Shown here one piece after another: positions 13,470 through 24,802 of a DNA stretch of 64,000 bases. The stretch lies in NCBI GenBank assembly GCA_026929865.2, contig CM049405.1, positions 22,500,001-22,564,000 on the forward strand, written 5' to 3'. Source of the DNA: Hyperoplus lanceolatus (taxonomy: Eukaryota > Chordata > Actinopteri > Uranoscopiformes > Ammodytidae). The notes beneath the pieces are model-generated. The model saw nothing but the letters and a program-made list of their open reading frames with translations, ran no database searches and was not told the DNA's origin. A program made the translations under genes and the position numbers. Positions within the stretch are counted from its first letter, which is position 1. The number at the start of each line of letters is the position of its first letter.

Positions 13470-14624
13470 CTACAAACCACCCCAAAGAGGAGAACGAATG
13501 GACAGATCATTGTGACTGACTATTATAATTAGGATATTTCAATCAATCATTCAAAACATTATTATAGCCCAATTTCACCAGTAAATGTCTTAAATGTGTG
13601 TACAACATAAGCAAAATTAAAAAAAAAGCTGTATCATAACTGTGAGAGAATTTTTGGTCCTAAGGATATTAATATTAACTATCCCATAGACTGAAAGTTC
13701 TCTTAATATAACAACACAACAAACCATATGTAAAGCAGTAGGAACAAGTAATATTACATAAATAGTGGCATACTAAAAATGGCATGAGCATGTGCATGAA
13801 AAACTACACGTGAATCAAATGTTAATTCAACCGGAGCAGAACACAATACCGGTGGATTGTCACATAACAAGAGTGCTTTCTGTTTAGAGATACCATACTA
13901 TACTGAAAAATGACACCTTAAGTGTAGTTATACCATGGACAAATGACGCCATATTTAATGTATGTTTGGTTCTCCGTGTGTTATTTGTGCAATTTTGATT
14001 AATTCAATCAAACGTCAGAAACCAAAACCCTGTGGAATAAACAAGTGTTTTATGAGGAAAATTGGACTAGACAGAGATTCAGAGGTAAGGCAGAGTCATT
14101 GTTTTGCAAGTCAAAAGTAAGACTCAAGCAGTGATATGAGGTCCTCCTCCAAAGTAAAGGTCATGTCCTAAATTTTGTGTTTGGTGTCCTAAACAAGACG
14201 CTGTCCATCAAATTTGAAATTTAACAATAAACAGAAATAATGAAGTTTTTTTTATGTGCTTCTGCATGTATTTCTGAGTAAAAGTTTTCTATTGTAATTC
14301 TAATGTCTAATACATTTGAATATTTAGGCTTATCAAATGTCTAAAGTTCAAGTGAAGTCACAACTCATTGGTGTGGTAGTCAGCTGATTTAGTGAGTGTG
14401 TTTAATCTCCTTTTGTCAAGTCTTAAATGATCAAATCAATGGTGCAGGTTCTCACTTGAGTCCGTGTGTGATGTGGTCATGATTTATGGAAGCTAAAATT
14501 TGCACTTTTCAAAACAGCAACACTTTCTGAAACATCTCCCAAATGATTGCAGATCTTGAATCAGATTTAGACTTCTTTTAACTTTTAAAGATCATGAGGT
14601 AAGATGTGCCATAAGTGAGTCATC

Positions 14625-14810
14625 CCCTGCGTTCCAATACCCATACTTTCTGCTATTTAGTATGGTAGAAAAAAAATATTTAGGATGTCCCAATTCTTGT
14701 GGTCAGATTTTGTATGCTTAAAAATACCCGGATGTCTACTATTTTCATGGTAAATGTAGTACCGTATGTAGAATAGAAAAAAGAAAGAGTATGCAATTTG
14801 GAACGCAGGG
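14625..14810. repeat. MITE family F, complete 186-bp copy
   Basis: The terminal inverted repeats are CCCTGCGTTCCAA at the left and TTGGAACGCAGGG at the right, with the inner words ATACTTTCT and AGAAAGAGTAT continuing the match. A second, right-truncated copy is at 52332-52446. No convincing target duplication was found. The copy lies only about 70 bp from the donor side of the 14883-14921 exon of nckap5. Confidence 0.75.
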
Positions 14811-14882
14811 ACCATTTCTCTTCCTGATTGTAATGGCTGAATGGATTAACATTGCTTGAGTTGTGCATAGAGGAGGACCAAC

Positions 14883-14921
14883 CTTCTGTGTGAGGAGGGC
14901 CTGGACCACCTGGTTAGCCAC
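14883..14921 (-). CDS. nckap5: nckap5 micro-exon VANQVVQALLTQK (13 codons)
   Basis: The 39-nt exon follows acceptor CATGTAG and precedes donor GTTGGT. It is in phase 0 at both ends and encodes exactly VANQVVQALLTQK, a block known from the NCKAP5 coiled coil between YERCLDE and the DL(R/K)EECVKL block. It is too short to be seen by length alone. The flanking exons at 17482-17550 and 13350-13469 join to it without a shift. Confidence 0.9.
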
Positions 14922-15514
14922 CTACATGAGACATGGGACACAAAGAAAGTGAATAAATGTGTAAAAGGTTTTAGGATGGTGGGCGTTATTTTAAATGCAG
15001 AGAGACTGGACTGCAAATGAATACGACCCCAGTCAGAGAGAAACCAGAGGCATGTAAGATTTAAGTGACAGCAGGTTGCATCACAGAGTCAGAATGAGTG
15101 AAATCACACAGCAGCAGTTCATATGAGTAACTTTATCCAAAAAAGCGGAAGAAGTATAGTCTATTTTAGTTTATTTTTAATGTAAAATTGCATTATCTCA
15201 AATGCCTTCAATCCTGTTTTTTTTTTTGTTTTTTTCTGAAGCGGATGCATACTTTATACCCATAGGCACTGGAATAATAACTCTGTCTCCACTTCTTGGG
15301 TATTGCAAAATGAATTCCCTTCACCTCCATCTCCTATCTATCAGAAGCACCGGGCCCAGCTTATTGTAAGAATCCTTCTCAATGCTTTCCCCTTTTCCCC
15401 AAAAAAATAGATTAATGTGCATTATTAGAATGAGAAAGCAGGAGAGGGGAAAAGAATCCCACAGCAGAAACTCTATCCTCTAACCAGAATAATGTTAAAT
15501 CCTCACAGGCAGCA

Positions 15515-15528
15515 ATTGCCATGGTAAC
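15515..15528. promoter_or_regulatory. RFX-type X-box followed by a CCAAT word
   Basis: ATTGCCATGGTAAC matches the bipartite RFX consensus GTNRCC-N2-RGYAAC with a single change at the first base. GCCAAT follows 3 bp later. The surrounding 15350-15600 tract is unique-looking, not repeat-derived. It lies in the intron between the 17482-17550 and 14883-14921 exons. Function is inferred from the motif only. Confidence 0.35.
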
Positions 15529-15697
15529 AAGCCAATTAGTGAAGCCAGCTAAGAAATAAATAAAGAATAAAGACTCAAGAGGGGTCGCCTTCTCTTAGCT
15601 TTCCTCTATGGACTTTACTTTAGACAGTCATGTGTATGCATGTCTCTTGGCTACTAAAGCTTATAGTCATCTCATCAAGTCATTCAATTTATACAGA

Positions 15698-16072
15698 TTA
15701 AGGCGAGACACAGCAGGCTAATACATTGTTTCTTCCAAGCACTTGTCAATTTTGAGATTTAAGGACATGAAAGGTCCAAAATGTTCATTAACGTGTTTAA
15801 TTGACTAAACCTTGTCTGTTTGCATCTGTATATTTCTCCTTGACGGCCATTATCTCAACATTTTTAAAGATTTTAACTCTGACTTTATCCAACATCTAGA
15901 TTATTGATTTTCAAAGAAATGCAAATGTATGCATAAAAAGTTAGATGTTGCCAAACATAAAATAAAAGTAATAAAAAAATTATTATTATAATTTTAGGAA
16001 TCAACTGGCAAAGGTTTATGTCAATATCTATAAGTTACACATTTTAAACTATTCACCTGTGTCTCGCCTTAA
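15698..16072. repeat. TTAA-type MITE family E, complete copy
   Basis: The ends are TTAAGGCGAGACACAG and CTGTGTCTCGCCTTAA, a perfect inverted pair of 16 bases including the TTAA. The interior (words ATCCAACATCTAGATT, AATCAACTGGCAAAG, ATATCTATAAGT) recurs in a second, longer and more decayed copy at about 24803-25430. TTAA at both sides suggests piggyBac/Kolobok-type target choice. No open frame is present. Confidence 0.8.
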
Positions 16073-16361
16073 AACAAATGCCACATTCAGGCTGCACTCC
16101 CAACAGTCTTAGAAGATTGAGATTTATATCAAATCTTCTCATATCCCTTTTGGAAAGAAAGAAAATAAGCAGTTTTCCCTATTTCTTCAGAATCAGATAT
16201 GGATAAAGGTGTGCACCATATCTCTGATTTCCCCCGTTGTGAGGATTTTCCCATATTCATGCTTGTCTGTCAAAAGATTATGGGGTTACGCTGCTGATTC
16301 TGATAGTATTATGTTTACTTTGTGAAAATGTGAGGTTTAACCACAGTGAGACTCTGTACAG

Positions 16362-17366
16362 CAGGGCTATTCAATAGGCGGCCCGCGGGACAGGTCCGGC
16401 CCGCGAAGGAATATTTACTGGTCCCCGCCTTGACTATCGACCGACCAAAAAAAAAAAAAAATAAATAATTTTTTTTTTTTGTGGTGCACAATTAATGTAC
16501 TAGCACGTGCGATGTGTGCTTTTGCATGGTCATAACTGCGCGAAAGGCCGCGATCTGCAGTAAATAAATGTGCACATGTGTCTCCAAGCGTTTCTCTATC
16601 AGCTGCTCTGTGTATGCAGCTTGCGGGCGCGATTGTACCACTGTGTAAGTGTATGGTCCATTATTTGTATTTAGTGTGTCTGCATAATATTGCACCAGTA
16701 GAACTTTGCTTTGTACTGTCTGCATGTTTGCACAAAATTTGTACCTTCACATAGCAAACAAAATTGCACAACTGTAAAGTCAGTGTCTGTAGTTTTTTTG
16801 TATTCAAATAAGCAGTTGTTTATTTCTGTACTGTGCATTGGCATCTTTGAGCAAAATACAGCCAAAATTTTCGCCGCGCCTCCCATGACCCTGGACAGTG
16901 ACCCCTTGACAAACACATTTTTGGGGGGGAACACTGTAAGGTGTTGCACTTAGAGTAGCCTACCTTTATTTCTATGTTTTTTGATAAGCTGTTGCACTCT
17001 TAGTAAACCTAGGCCTACCTGTATTTTGATAAGCTGTTGCACTTAGAGTACATTTATTTCTATGTATTTTGATAAGCGTTCAAGGTTTGAAGAGTTAACC
17101 TATTGTGTTTTCCTGAACTGATAAGATTGTTAAACACTTAAACAACAGGCAGCCTATGTTAATCAAATAGGGATTCTTTTTGATAAGCTGGTGAACTCTA
17201 TTTGATAAAATAAAGACAATATAAGCACTCCTATGTCGTTGTAGTGTTTTACAGAATATGTAGCTATTGATGTGATGCTCATCAATTTTAGGCATTTTTT
17301 TCTGGCCCCTCATTTTGGATCATTTCCACCAATCGGCCCCCATTCAAAACTAATTGAATAGCCCTG
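16362..17366. mobile_element. hAT-like non-autonomous DNA transposon with 8-bp target duplication
   Basis: The ends are CAGGGCTATTCAAT and ATTGAATAGCCCTG. Exactly eight bases, CTGTACAG, flank both sides (16354-16361 and 17367-17374). This fits the hAT target form nTnnnnAn, although the site is itself a palindrome. Subterminal GGCGGCCCGCGGG-type words are typical of the CAGGGGT...GGCGGCCC group of hAT elements. At about 16940-17080 the interior carries two to three direct repeats of roughly 60 bp built on GATAAGCTGTTGCACTTAGAGTA. No transposase is recognisable. It ends 116 bp from the 17482-17550 exon. Confidence 0.8.
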
Positions 17367-17481
17367 CTGTACAGTGTCAATGTTATCCAGCTCAAGCTAT
17401 TACTGAAACTAGATGGTGATAGTGTTTTTAGCATATAAGCATGTTTGTGCTTGAAAGTGCTACGAGAACAGTAACACTCAC

Positions 17482-17550
17482 CTCATCTAGACAGCGCTCA
17501 TACTGCTTCCTCTGATTGTCATTTTCCATTGACAGGGCAGAGTTCTCCGC
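17482..17550 (-). CDS. nckap5: nckap5 coiled-coil exon (23 codons)
   Basis: The exon follows the good acceptor TTTTGTCTGTCCAG and precedes the consensus donor GTGAGT. It is in phase 0 at both ends. It encodes AENSALSMENDNQRKQYERC and then LDE. The ENSAL and QYERCLDE words are conserved in NCKAP5 and NCKAP5L. It continues the leucine-rich heptads that end ...LLERLRALE in the previous exon (24575-24730). Confidence 0.92.
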
Positions 17551-17771
17551 CTGGACAGACAAAACACACGGACAGATACAATGCATGAATGACAGCAATG
17601 ACTTCCTTAGAATGTGCTGCCATGTCAATATCCAAATAGAGTTGACTAGAAAAACTAAATAATAACGACAAATAATATGGTCATTCATGAAAAAAAAAAA
17701 TAATATGTGTACTGTGATAGATGTGAGTCTTTGATGATGCTGTTCTCTCAAACCAACAGATAAATGATACC

Positions 17772-17802
17772 ACCCCCCCCCCCCCCACACACACACACAC
17801 AC
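17772..17802. repeat. Poly-C run followed by (CA)n
   Basis: A C homopolymer of about 15 bases runs directly into a short CA array in the intron upstream of the 17482-17550 exon. Length is likely to vary between individuals and between sequencing reads. Confidence 0.9.
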
Positions 17803-18727
17803 TGCAGCACTGTAGGATTAGCAGCTTCCCTGAAGAAAGATAGTTTGAAATTAACAATGCTTTGAATTGCAAACGCCACCCTGCAGACCTTAGCGACACC
17901 CAGAGGGGCTCACTTTGTAGTAACCCCAGGTATAATTCGATTACCGACAGAGGTTTTTTTCGCACGGCGGGGAACACACAACCATTCTCGAGATCACGGG
18001 AGGTGACTTTCCACTGAAATGATTAGTCCAGTAAATCCTAAAAGGGTAGAGACTATACCTGAGATGGCTTGTTTTCACTTGAGTGCCGTGGGGGCAACTC
18101 GTCTTAACAACAGGTTCACGGGACATCACAGAAATGGCTGGTAATCACGAGAGTGCAGCAGGAGCCAAATAATCACTCACACAGCCACACTAACTTCAAA
18201 CTGAAACCCAAGAGGGCAGCCACAGATAATCCCCACAGTATTTGAACCTATATAGCTGCGTGGTTGGAAGGCCGAACTGACGCTGATTTATATCCTCAGT
18301 CAAACTGGTCACAATAAAGCACATGGAGAATGGATTGTTCTGACTCTGGGTCTGTTCTTAGGACAGTGGTTGAAAAGACCACAGATCAGCCTTTGGGGTT
18401 TGCACAGAAGGTGTGTGTGTAAAGGTCAGGGGAGTCCAAGTAAATGGGCTTGAACTTTAAGTGTTTGAACTTTACACATACTAACACTTACTATTGATTT
18501 GACAATACTAACACAAGCTTTAATGCTGAACATGGACAGTGGATCTTTTTAACACATACATACTATTGAATTCAGGCTTGAAATATATTCTTAGAAAACT
18601 AGCCACTACTGTATTACCTCAATGAATCCACTGCTGTTATCATCTTGTGAACGTGATAATGTACATTGCTTTTACGCTTATAACTAAATTTATTTAGGAG
18701 CAGTACCTTTAAATTGTGAGACAGTGG
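17803..18727. other. Intronic stretch, no gene or repeat recognised
   Basis: No exon signals with a coding-like reading are seen. The 17,9-18,2 kb part has the look of an old interspersed repeat (pairs such as ACGGGAGGTGACTTTCC and CACGGGACATCAC), but no ends could be paired. Confidence 0.4.
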
Positions 18728-18799
<72 letters not shown>

Positions 18800-18800
18800 C

Positions 18801-18859
<59 letters not shown>

Positions 18860-18885
18860 CTCTATCTATCCATCTATCCATCTAT
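18728..18885. repeat. (TATC)n microsatellite
   Basis: About 38 tetranucleotide units are present, with a few CTCTC and CATC variants. The open frames made of repeated YLSI are repeat artefacts. Confidence 0.97.
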
Positions 18886-19154
18886 TACAACTGCTCATTT
18901 GATCCTGAATATAGAAATACATTACTTGCTAAAAAGTAGAACTTTGGCTGTGTGGTCATCATACTTGTTTTTGTACAGTTAACAGTTAACATTAACATTG
19001 ATGAGTTGATCTAGAGAGCAATGCACCAATCAGTGTTTTCGGCTTAACCGTCAAGTTCCACTAAACATTACTTTTTGGTTGATGAGCTGTGTGGAGTCGT
19101 TTAATTTACTCTGTCAAAAAGCACAGAAAGCTCAGTTAGTGTATTTATTAATTA

Positions 19155-20370
19155 GGGGGCCAAGCCCGAGAAGGGCCTGGGACCGCGTTTTGCAGAGCAA
19201 CGCGGTTCCATAGCCCTGCTAGGCAGGGAACCCTATTGTTTTTGCTGGGATTATTATTCCCTATTTTTCCATACGTAAAAGTGGTGCTGCAGCCCAAACC
19301 GTAAAGGGTTGGGACATGCCACTTCCAGGGCTTATCCAGGTACATGCAAGGAACGCAGACAAAAAAAATTCAGACATCCCGGCCACTAGGCGGCGCTACA
19401 ACAAAGGAAAACGCTTTGGGCTATAACTTCCGCACTGAAAGTCCGACAGTCAAAAACTTTATATCCACAGATGCCCACAAGTCAGCTGCATCTTTTGAGA
19501 TAGGCCACGCCCATTTGCGTATATATAGATTTTTCGCTACATGGCAAAAACTGTGTCAGTCACCAAAACATACTCCTCCTACAGTTTTTGCCCGATTTGG
19601 ACGAAACCAAAAGCATTATGCTCTACCGACTCCCACGAGCATAAGTTGGTCAAATAATTGTTCTACGACCATCGGAAGACCAAATGGTAGCGCTTTAAAG
19701 ATTTGATTTTTCAATTTGGAACGTTTCTCACGTAAAATGGTGCTGCAGCCCAAACCGTAAAGGGTTGGGACATGCCACTTGCATGACTAGATCCAGGTCC
19801 GTGCCTGGTACGCAGACAAAAAAATTCAGACAAGCCGACCACTAGGTGGCGCTACAACAAAGGAAAGCGCGTTTTGGGCTATAACTTCTGCTCCGAAAGT
19901 CCGACAGTCAAAAACTTTATATTAACAGATGCCCACAAGTCAGCTGCATCTTTTGAGATAGGCCACGGCCATTTGCGTATATATAGATTTTTCGCTACAT
20001 CGCAAAAACTGTGTCAGTCACCAAAACATACTCCTCCTACAGTTTTTGCCGGATTTGGATGAAACCAAAAGTATTATCATTAAGAAATATGGTCGTACTG
20101 TCTGAACAAACACCCTCAATTTTTTTTTTTTAAATTCGCCAAAAGGGTGCGCCAAAAACACAAAAAGTATACATCTCCTTATCCACTTGAACATCTTTAT
20201 CTGCAATTTTTTTGCCATTTGGTCTATAACTCCCAAACCGAACATCCCACGTTCAAAAACTTTACATCCCCATATTCCGTAACGCGAGGGGCCGGCACCG
20301 CGGACGACGATGCCCGATCCCGAGTCACGTGGGAGGCTTGGCCCCCGTTCACAACTGCTTGCAGTTCTAG
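19155..20370 (+). mobile_element. Helitron/Helentron-like non-autonomous element with two internal direct repeats
   Basis: The left end carries GGGGGCCAAGCCC and the right part its inverse GGCTTGGCCCCC (20335-20346). Seven bases further is a perfect hairpin AACTGC-TT-GCAGTT (20353-20366) followed by CTAG and T. A hairpin followed by CTRR-T is the classical 3' end of Helitrons, and short terminal inverted repeats are reported for the Helentron branch. Inside, a unit starting CGTAAAA..TGGTGCTGCAGCCC begins at about 19274 and again at 19731, so roughly 380-450 bp are directly repeated with about 5-10% difference. No Rep/helicase frame is present. The superfamily call is tentative. Confidence 0.45.
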
Positions 20371-20848
20371 TTTCTCTTGAAACTGTTATTTGTGGGTCCG
20401 GGGGAGAAAATGTTTCACTTTTCATGGCAGGTTATATGGAACGTACCCAAGTGTTCCATAATGACTTGAAAGTAGCTTCAGACTAAATGAGAAACATTCC
20501 AGTGTCGCTCCAGTTCAGCGTTAAAGTTTAATTACAGATGTGAATCAAATAAAAAGCAGCCACCATGAAGAGGCAACGGCATGAACATCCCCAGAACACA
20601 CTCTGAGAGTTATTCACTGGAGTCAACAAAGTAGACAAGATAATGGATGTCATTTAAGACGGCAGTTTATTCTAAAAGATCATCACTAATGACAGCGTGG
20701 TTAGTATGGGCCTTTTTAAGTATTAAACTGTAGTGTCAGCACGGAAAATAAATATCACTGAAATGATGTTCAATTGTATCCAATTATTTAGCAGGCATCC
20801 ATTAATATATTTTCTTGAACAGTTGTTGTGACCTTTTTAGGATGCGGG
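20371..20848. other. Intronic stretch, nothing recognised
   Basis: No exon, repeat end or regulatory motif could be supported here. Confidence 0.5.
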
Positions 20849-20945
20849 ATGCAATATTAAAGGTCAGCTATTATGCAAAATGCATTTTTTCATTTGGGAT
20901 TCCCCCGGTGTGACGAGACTCCAAAAGTATGAGGGAAAAAAACAA
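20849..20945. repeat. TTAA-type MITE family G, left-end fragment
   Basis: ATTAAAGGTCAGCTATTATGC and the following AAAATGCATTTTT match the left end of the complete copy at 42379-42761 and, inverted, the right end at about 34590-34608. Only about 100 bp remain. Confidence 0.6.
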
Positions 20946-21478
20946 CCTTCTCTCCTTTTCTGAAAAACTGCATACTATGAGACCTTAAAAAGCATTTGCA
21001 GTTGCTAAACATACAGTGTAGATTGCATATACTGCGTGCAATCAATTATTAAAATATGAGTATAACAAAATTCATATATAGGGGAGAGTGGCCTAAGTTG
21101 TGCAACTTTTCACTCAAAGTGACTTTAAAGTAAGGCCTTGACAGTAAAGTCTCCAACTCAAATATGTACATATATTTCAGGGTGTTGTGCATCCCTGGCA
21201 ATAAAAACTTTGGATCTGGAATAAACTGTTGAAGAAATATAGCTTTCGGAAAAAAAGTTGTATTGTTGCACAACTTGCCCCCGGTGTGGTGTAAGTTGTG
21301 CGGTTGGAGAGAATGGGGTAAATTGTGCCATTGCTATATATCTCATAAACTGTAATGCAAGACAAATCCATTAGACAATCACTTATTTAAGGTGTATTTA
21401 AAGTAAATAAAGTAAATAGTTGACAAAGATTGAAGGTCAATTTTCTTAAACAAGGCCTAGCAGATCTAATGGTTTTAC

Positions 21479-21600
21479 CTGCAAAGCTCACAATGACAAA
21501 GTCACCATCATCATCTTTCTGGCCATCTGAACTCTCATCAGTGGTGTCGTTAAGTGGAATTGAGATGTCACTCTCTTCTGAGCTACTGTAGACAATCACT
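21479..21600 (-). pseudogene. Exon remnant of a pogo-like transposase C-terminal region
   Basis: The minus-strand frame reads VIVYSSSEESDISIPLNDTT and ends GDFVIVSFAG directly before a donor-like GGTAAAAC at 21478-21472. A serine/aspartate-rich linker followed by a GDFV-V-(F/Y)-type beta module is a common tail of fish pogo/jerky-type transposases. This is from general knowledge of the family, not from an alignment. The frame is open for only about 40 codons and no catalytic segment is near. Confidence 0.4.
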
Positions 21601-21629
21601 TTCTTTTGGTGACCAGCCTATACAGCCAT

Positions 21630-21944
21630 GCCACTGGCACAACTCTCAGAAATGTACTTTGCACTAGTTGCTCCATGCTTGTGGAACCAACTGCCACCTG
21701 ACAAATGTGATTCCCCCTACATTTCTGCCTTGAAATCAAGGCTCAAAACCCATATGTACACCCTGGTGTTTCCTCCCCATTAACTATCTTACCTCTGCAC
21801 TACTATCTGTGTTTATGTGGATGTATGGGCTTTACGTCTTTTATTTTGGTTATTCTTATTTTACCTTCATTGTTTACCTACTGAATGCACTATGTACAGC
21901 ACTTTGGACAGTGCAAACTGTCATAAATGTGCTTTTATAATACA

Positions 21945-21947
<3 letters not shown>
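21630..21947 (+). mobile_element. L2-type LINE, 5'-truncated 3' end
   Basis: The plus-strand reading contains APCLWNQLPPDK, then LKSRLKTHMY and a stop. This is the well-known WNxLP...FKxxLKTxLF tail that ends ORF2 of L2/CR1-type elements. Downstream lies CAGCACTTTGGACAGTGCAAACTG, then TGTGCTTTTATAATAC, which resembles the L2 3' UTR end. A (TTAC)n array follows in place of a poly(A) tail, as is usual for this clade. The insertion splits the pogo-like element and is therefore younger. Confidence 0.7.

Positions 21948-21985
<38 letters not shown>
21943..21985. repeat. (TTAC)n tail of the L2 insertion
   Basis: About ten tandem TTAC units directly follow the LINE 3' end and probably arose from its terminal repeat. 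Confidence 0.9.
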
Positions 21986-22399
21986 TAACTCACCTAGGCC
22001 CTTTGGCACAAATCACCCCAATCCCAGAAATTTGGATAATAAGCATGATGCAGCAATTTAGGGCTGACATCGTGCTAACTGTATAGACTCAAAATGTAGC
22101 ATACCAAAGCACTAAAACATGTGTCAAATGTTTTCAAACGTGTCTATAATTGTTCAGACACAATAATCAAAAACCCTTGATCATGGAAATTTTACTTTGA
22201 AAGGCAAAACACAGTTTTTTTTATCTTAAATGTGCTTATATCTTATTCCTTGTGTCTCCCTTCTTTACAGGATGAGTCAAATGGATGGCTCTTCTTAAAT
22301 ATGTGGTCACATTTCCAATTTCTTCCACGGTTTTCTAGAAACAAGGGGTGGCACAACTTCCAAAATGCACAACTTAGGCCACTCTCCCCTACATACATA

Positions 22400-22880
22400 C
22401 ACTACCATGCAAAAGTTTGGAATTACTGTATAAATGTTTTCTTCTTTTTTGAATAATGGACATTTTAACAGATAAAAATAGTATCACTCAAGAACCTAAT
22501 GTATAATGTACATTTATTATAGTTTTGGCCCCAAAAGAAGAAGAATTCAATGAATAAAACGTCCATTTTATAAATGTCCCCACAGTGTTTCATGACAGGA
22601 CAGACTCACCATTTTCAGCCCAAACACTCTTGGATTTCGAATTCGTTTTCTGGTCCAGAAGTGGTCAGAAAGTGACTCTCAATCATTTTTTAATCAATCC
22701 AAATATTTTGGGGACCAGTGTAATCTTTGGATTTAATAGGTTTAAACTGTGATTTGTCAGTCTATAGTGTATTCAGCTGATATCCTGTTCCAGTAGTGCT
22801 TACCCTTAACCGACCTATTGTTTCTATTCTGAAGTTTGAAGCAACAAGCCTGTTAAATCCAGCTTGTGCCATCTTATCTT
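22400..22880. mobile_element. Tc1-like element, one end only, degenerate
   Basis: CACTACCATGCAAAAGTTTGGAATTAC at 22400 is preceded by TA and matches the general CACTACC..TCAAAAGTTTGG end of Tc1-type elements. The following sequence contains old Tc1-like interior but no readable transposase, and the opposite end was not found. It starts 10 bp after the end of the pogo-like element at 22389. The right limit is approximate. Confidence 0.5.
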
Positions 22881-24574
22881 TACAATAAGGGAACATCAAT
22901 TAACTGTTAATTACTGTTTATTTAATGCTATAAATAGTTAGTTAATGGTAGTTCATGCTCATTAAGCATTACCTAACTGTTAATGCTTGGTTAAGATAAG
23001 CATGAATGATACACAATAAAAAAACTTGAACTTTTAGATATTTGTTGTTGTTACTTTTACCAGACAACGTATTGTTTTATGCCCCAACATACAAGGAAAC
23101 AACTCATGGTCCGCGTTTGCACATTTTTTATAAAAAAAAATTCAGGCGGCTTTTACCTTAAGGATATACAGTATGCTTCGCAATAAAAGTAGCAATGCGA
23201 TAGATAATGTCTGTCTGAGGGTTCTTAATAGACTTGTAAGTCCTGTACCTTTTCAGCAGAGAATAAGGGGTGAGAGGCGCACTGTACACTCACGCTGACT
23301 GTAAATGTTAACTACCCTGTCAGCATTTTTAATTATCGCCTCCAAGTTATGAATCCCTCCCTTGTCTTCTGCTGTTTTTTTCTTCTTCTTGCCCCTAGGA
23401 CGGCTCTCCAGCATTATGTGCTCTCCCTTTATATAATATTCAACACTGGATAGAGGCATGATGAAACACTGACTGTGGGTTAAACTTGTTTGTCATCTAC
23501 TGTACGTGTGCCCCTGCTATTTTCAAATGCAGCCATGAGGACCCAGGTGCTATGAATCACACAACATTGCTTAATTTGTTGTCAGGTCATTTCATTCGAA
23601 CATGCTTATGCTTTTAATTGTGTTAGCTAATAAGACTGAATTACACAATAACAGTATCTGACAGGTGTCACGTTCCAGTGTTCCTGAAGGAAGTCATTAC
23701 GTATTTACCTTAGGCAGTTTCTGAATTATTTGGCATCTTACAGTGTATGTCTCTAATGATTTTAAATTGCTTAGCCCTCAGCAAGTAGTTTTCCACCACA
23801 TAACCCAGTCTGACGCCACAGAGCTGTACCACAGGGGTCTACTGCATATATTTTGTATTTAACAACCTCACCAGCCCTGTAATCCTACGCAAATAAGGAT
23901 GAAACAAAAAAGGCTGCAGTGACCATCGCATAACCTCTCTTAATAATGTTCAGTCCCTTGGAAGAAACCGCCTTGTGTGCTGTCCTTGAGCTGCCCCCTA
24001 TTACCAAATCTCTATATCAAAAGGCATACCAGGTAATCTCCAGTGAAGGCTAAGCAAACCTTTGTTTATGTTTATACTAACCGCGGCAAAAGTTGACGCT
24101 CACAGCAATTACCCTGCCCGGCCTGGCTCGTTCCAATATACGTCAATCTGTGGCGTTCTGGGCAGTTGGTACAAACAGCTGCTGGCTCTGAGCCAGGCTG
24201 TTTTAGATCGCCGTTAGTGGAGCCGCTGCTGTGTGGGTAAGCACCCAACTTTTCCCCTGCTGGAGCTGCTGGCCCCCGCTACATAACCCTGGATAAGCAG
24301 CTGACGATGAGTGAATGAACACTTAAATGTACATTTTGGACCTTTGATTTATACTAGTATGAAAGAAGAAATGTAATGGGAGCAAAATAGCCAAAAAGCT
24401 CTAAATTGACCAGTGTGTTGTTTTTGACTGCTGTGTCTTGCCTTAAATGAAACATGTGGAACTTTTAGTGTATCAATCAATCTGGGATGAAAGGAAAGTA
24501 TTTTGGTAACAGGAAGAGTGGTGGGGTAATGGGAGAGAGTAGGGTGGAAGCATAAGTAGTGGACCATACTTTAC
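22881..24574. other. Intronic stretch, no gene or repeat recognised
   Basis: There is a local GTTAATG/GTTAATTA-rich tract at about 22905-22990. At about 24430 a lone TGTGTCTTGCCTTAA resembles one end of MITE family E and may be the lost partner of the copy at 24803-25430. The 24575-24730 exon follows. Confidence 0.45.
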
Positions 24575-24730
24575 CTCCAGGGCTCTGAGTCTCTCCAGCA
24601 GGGGGTTGCTGTCCGTTGAGCTTTCGTCCAACCCTGCGCTGGTCTCAGACGAGGCAGGCTTCTGTGCTGCAGTGGGCGTGGGACCCTCCAGACTGTCCTG
24701 CTGTTTCCACATCTCCTCCAGGAGTTTGTC
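24575..24730 (-). CDS. nckap5: nckap5 exon, coiled coil with Ser/Thr/Pro linker (52 codons)
   Basis: The exon follows the pyrimidine-rich acceptor CTCTCTGCGTTTTAAG and precedes donor GTAAAG. It is in phase 0 at both ends. It begins DKLLEEMWKQQDSLEGP, passes through a Thr/Ser/Ala-rich stretch with an acidic LDESSTDS cluster, and ends LLERLRALE, which leads into the AENSAL exon. An acidic SSTDE-like cluster followed by LLLERLKALE is found at this place in NCKAP5. The phrase QDSLEGP also occurs in the preceding exon (27423-27513). The linker would be expected to vary strongly between species. Confidence 0.88.
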
Positions 24731-24802
24731 CTTAAAACGCAGAGAGAGCAGATCAAGGACAAGCTTCTTAATATAGCAGGAAAAAACATCCATTCTTTTC
24801 AA

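Larger units (their letters stand above)
21081..22389 (-). mobile_element. Pogo-like DNA transposon, non-autonomous, with nested LINE tail
   Basis: The ends are inverted repeats of about 26 bases starting GGGGAGAGTGGCCTAAGTTG and flanked by TA on both sides. Variants of the end motif (GTAAGTTGTGC, GGGGTAAATTGTGCC) recur inside near 21270-21330. It shares the GGGGAGA start, the TA target and the repeated-end-motif style with 4415-5682 but differs in detail, so it is a sister family. A minus-strand exon remnant (21479-21600) resembles the acidic C-terminal part of pogo/jerky-type transposases. An L2-type 3' end is inserted at about 21630-21985. Confidence 0.75.

Noticed and set aside
18716..18982. 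Frame of repeated YLSI
   Set aside because: This is read-through of the TATC microsatellite.
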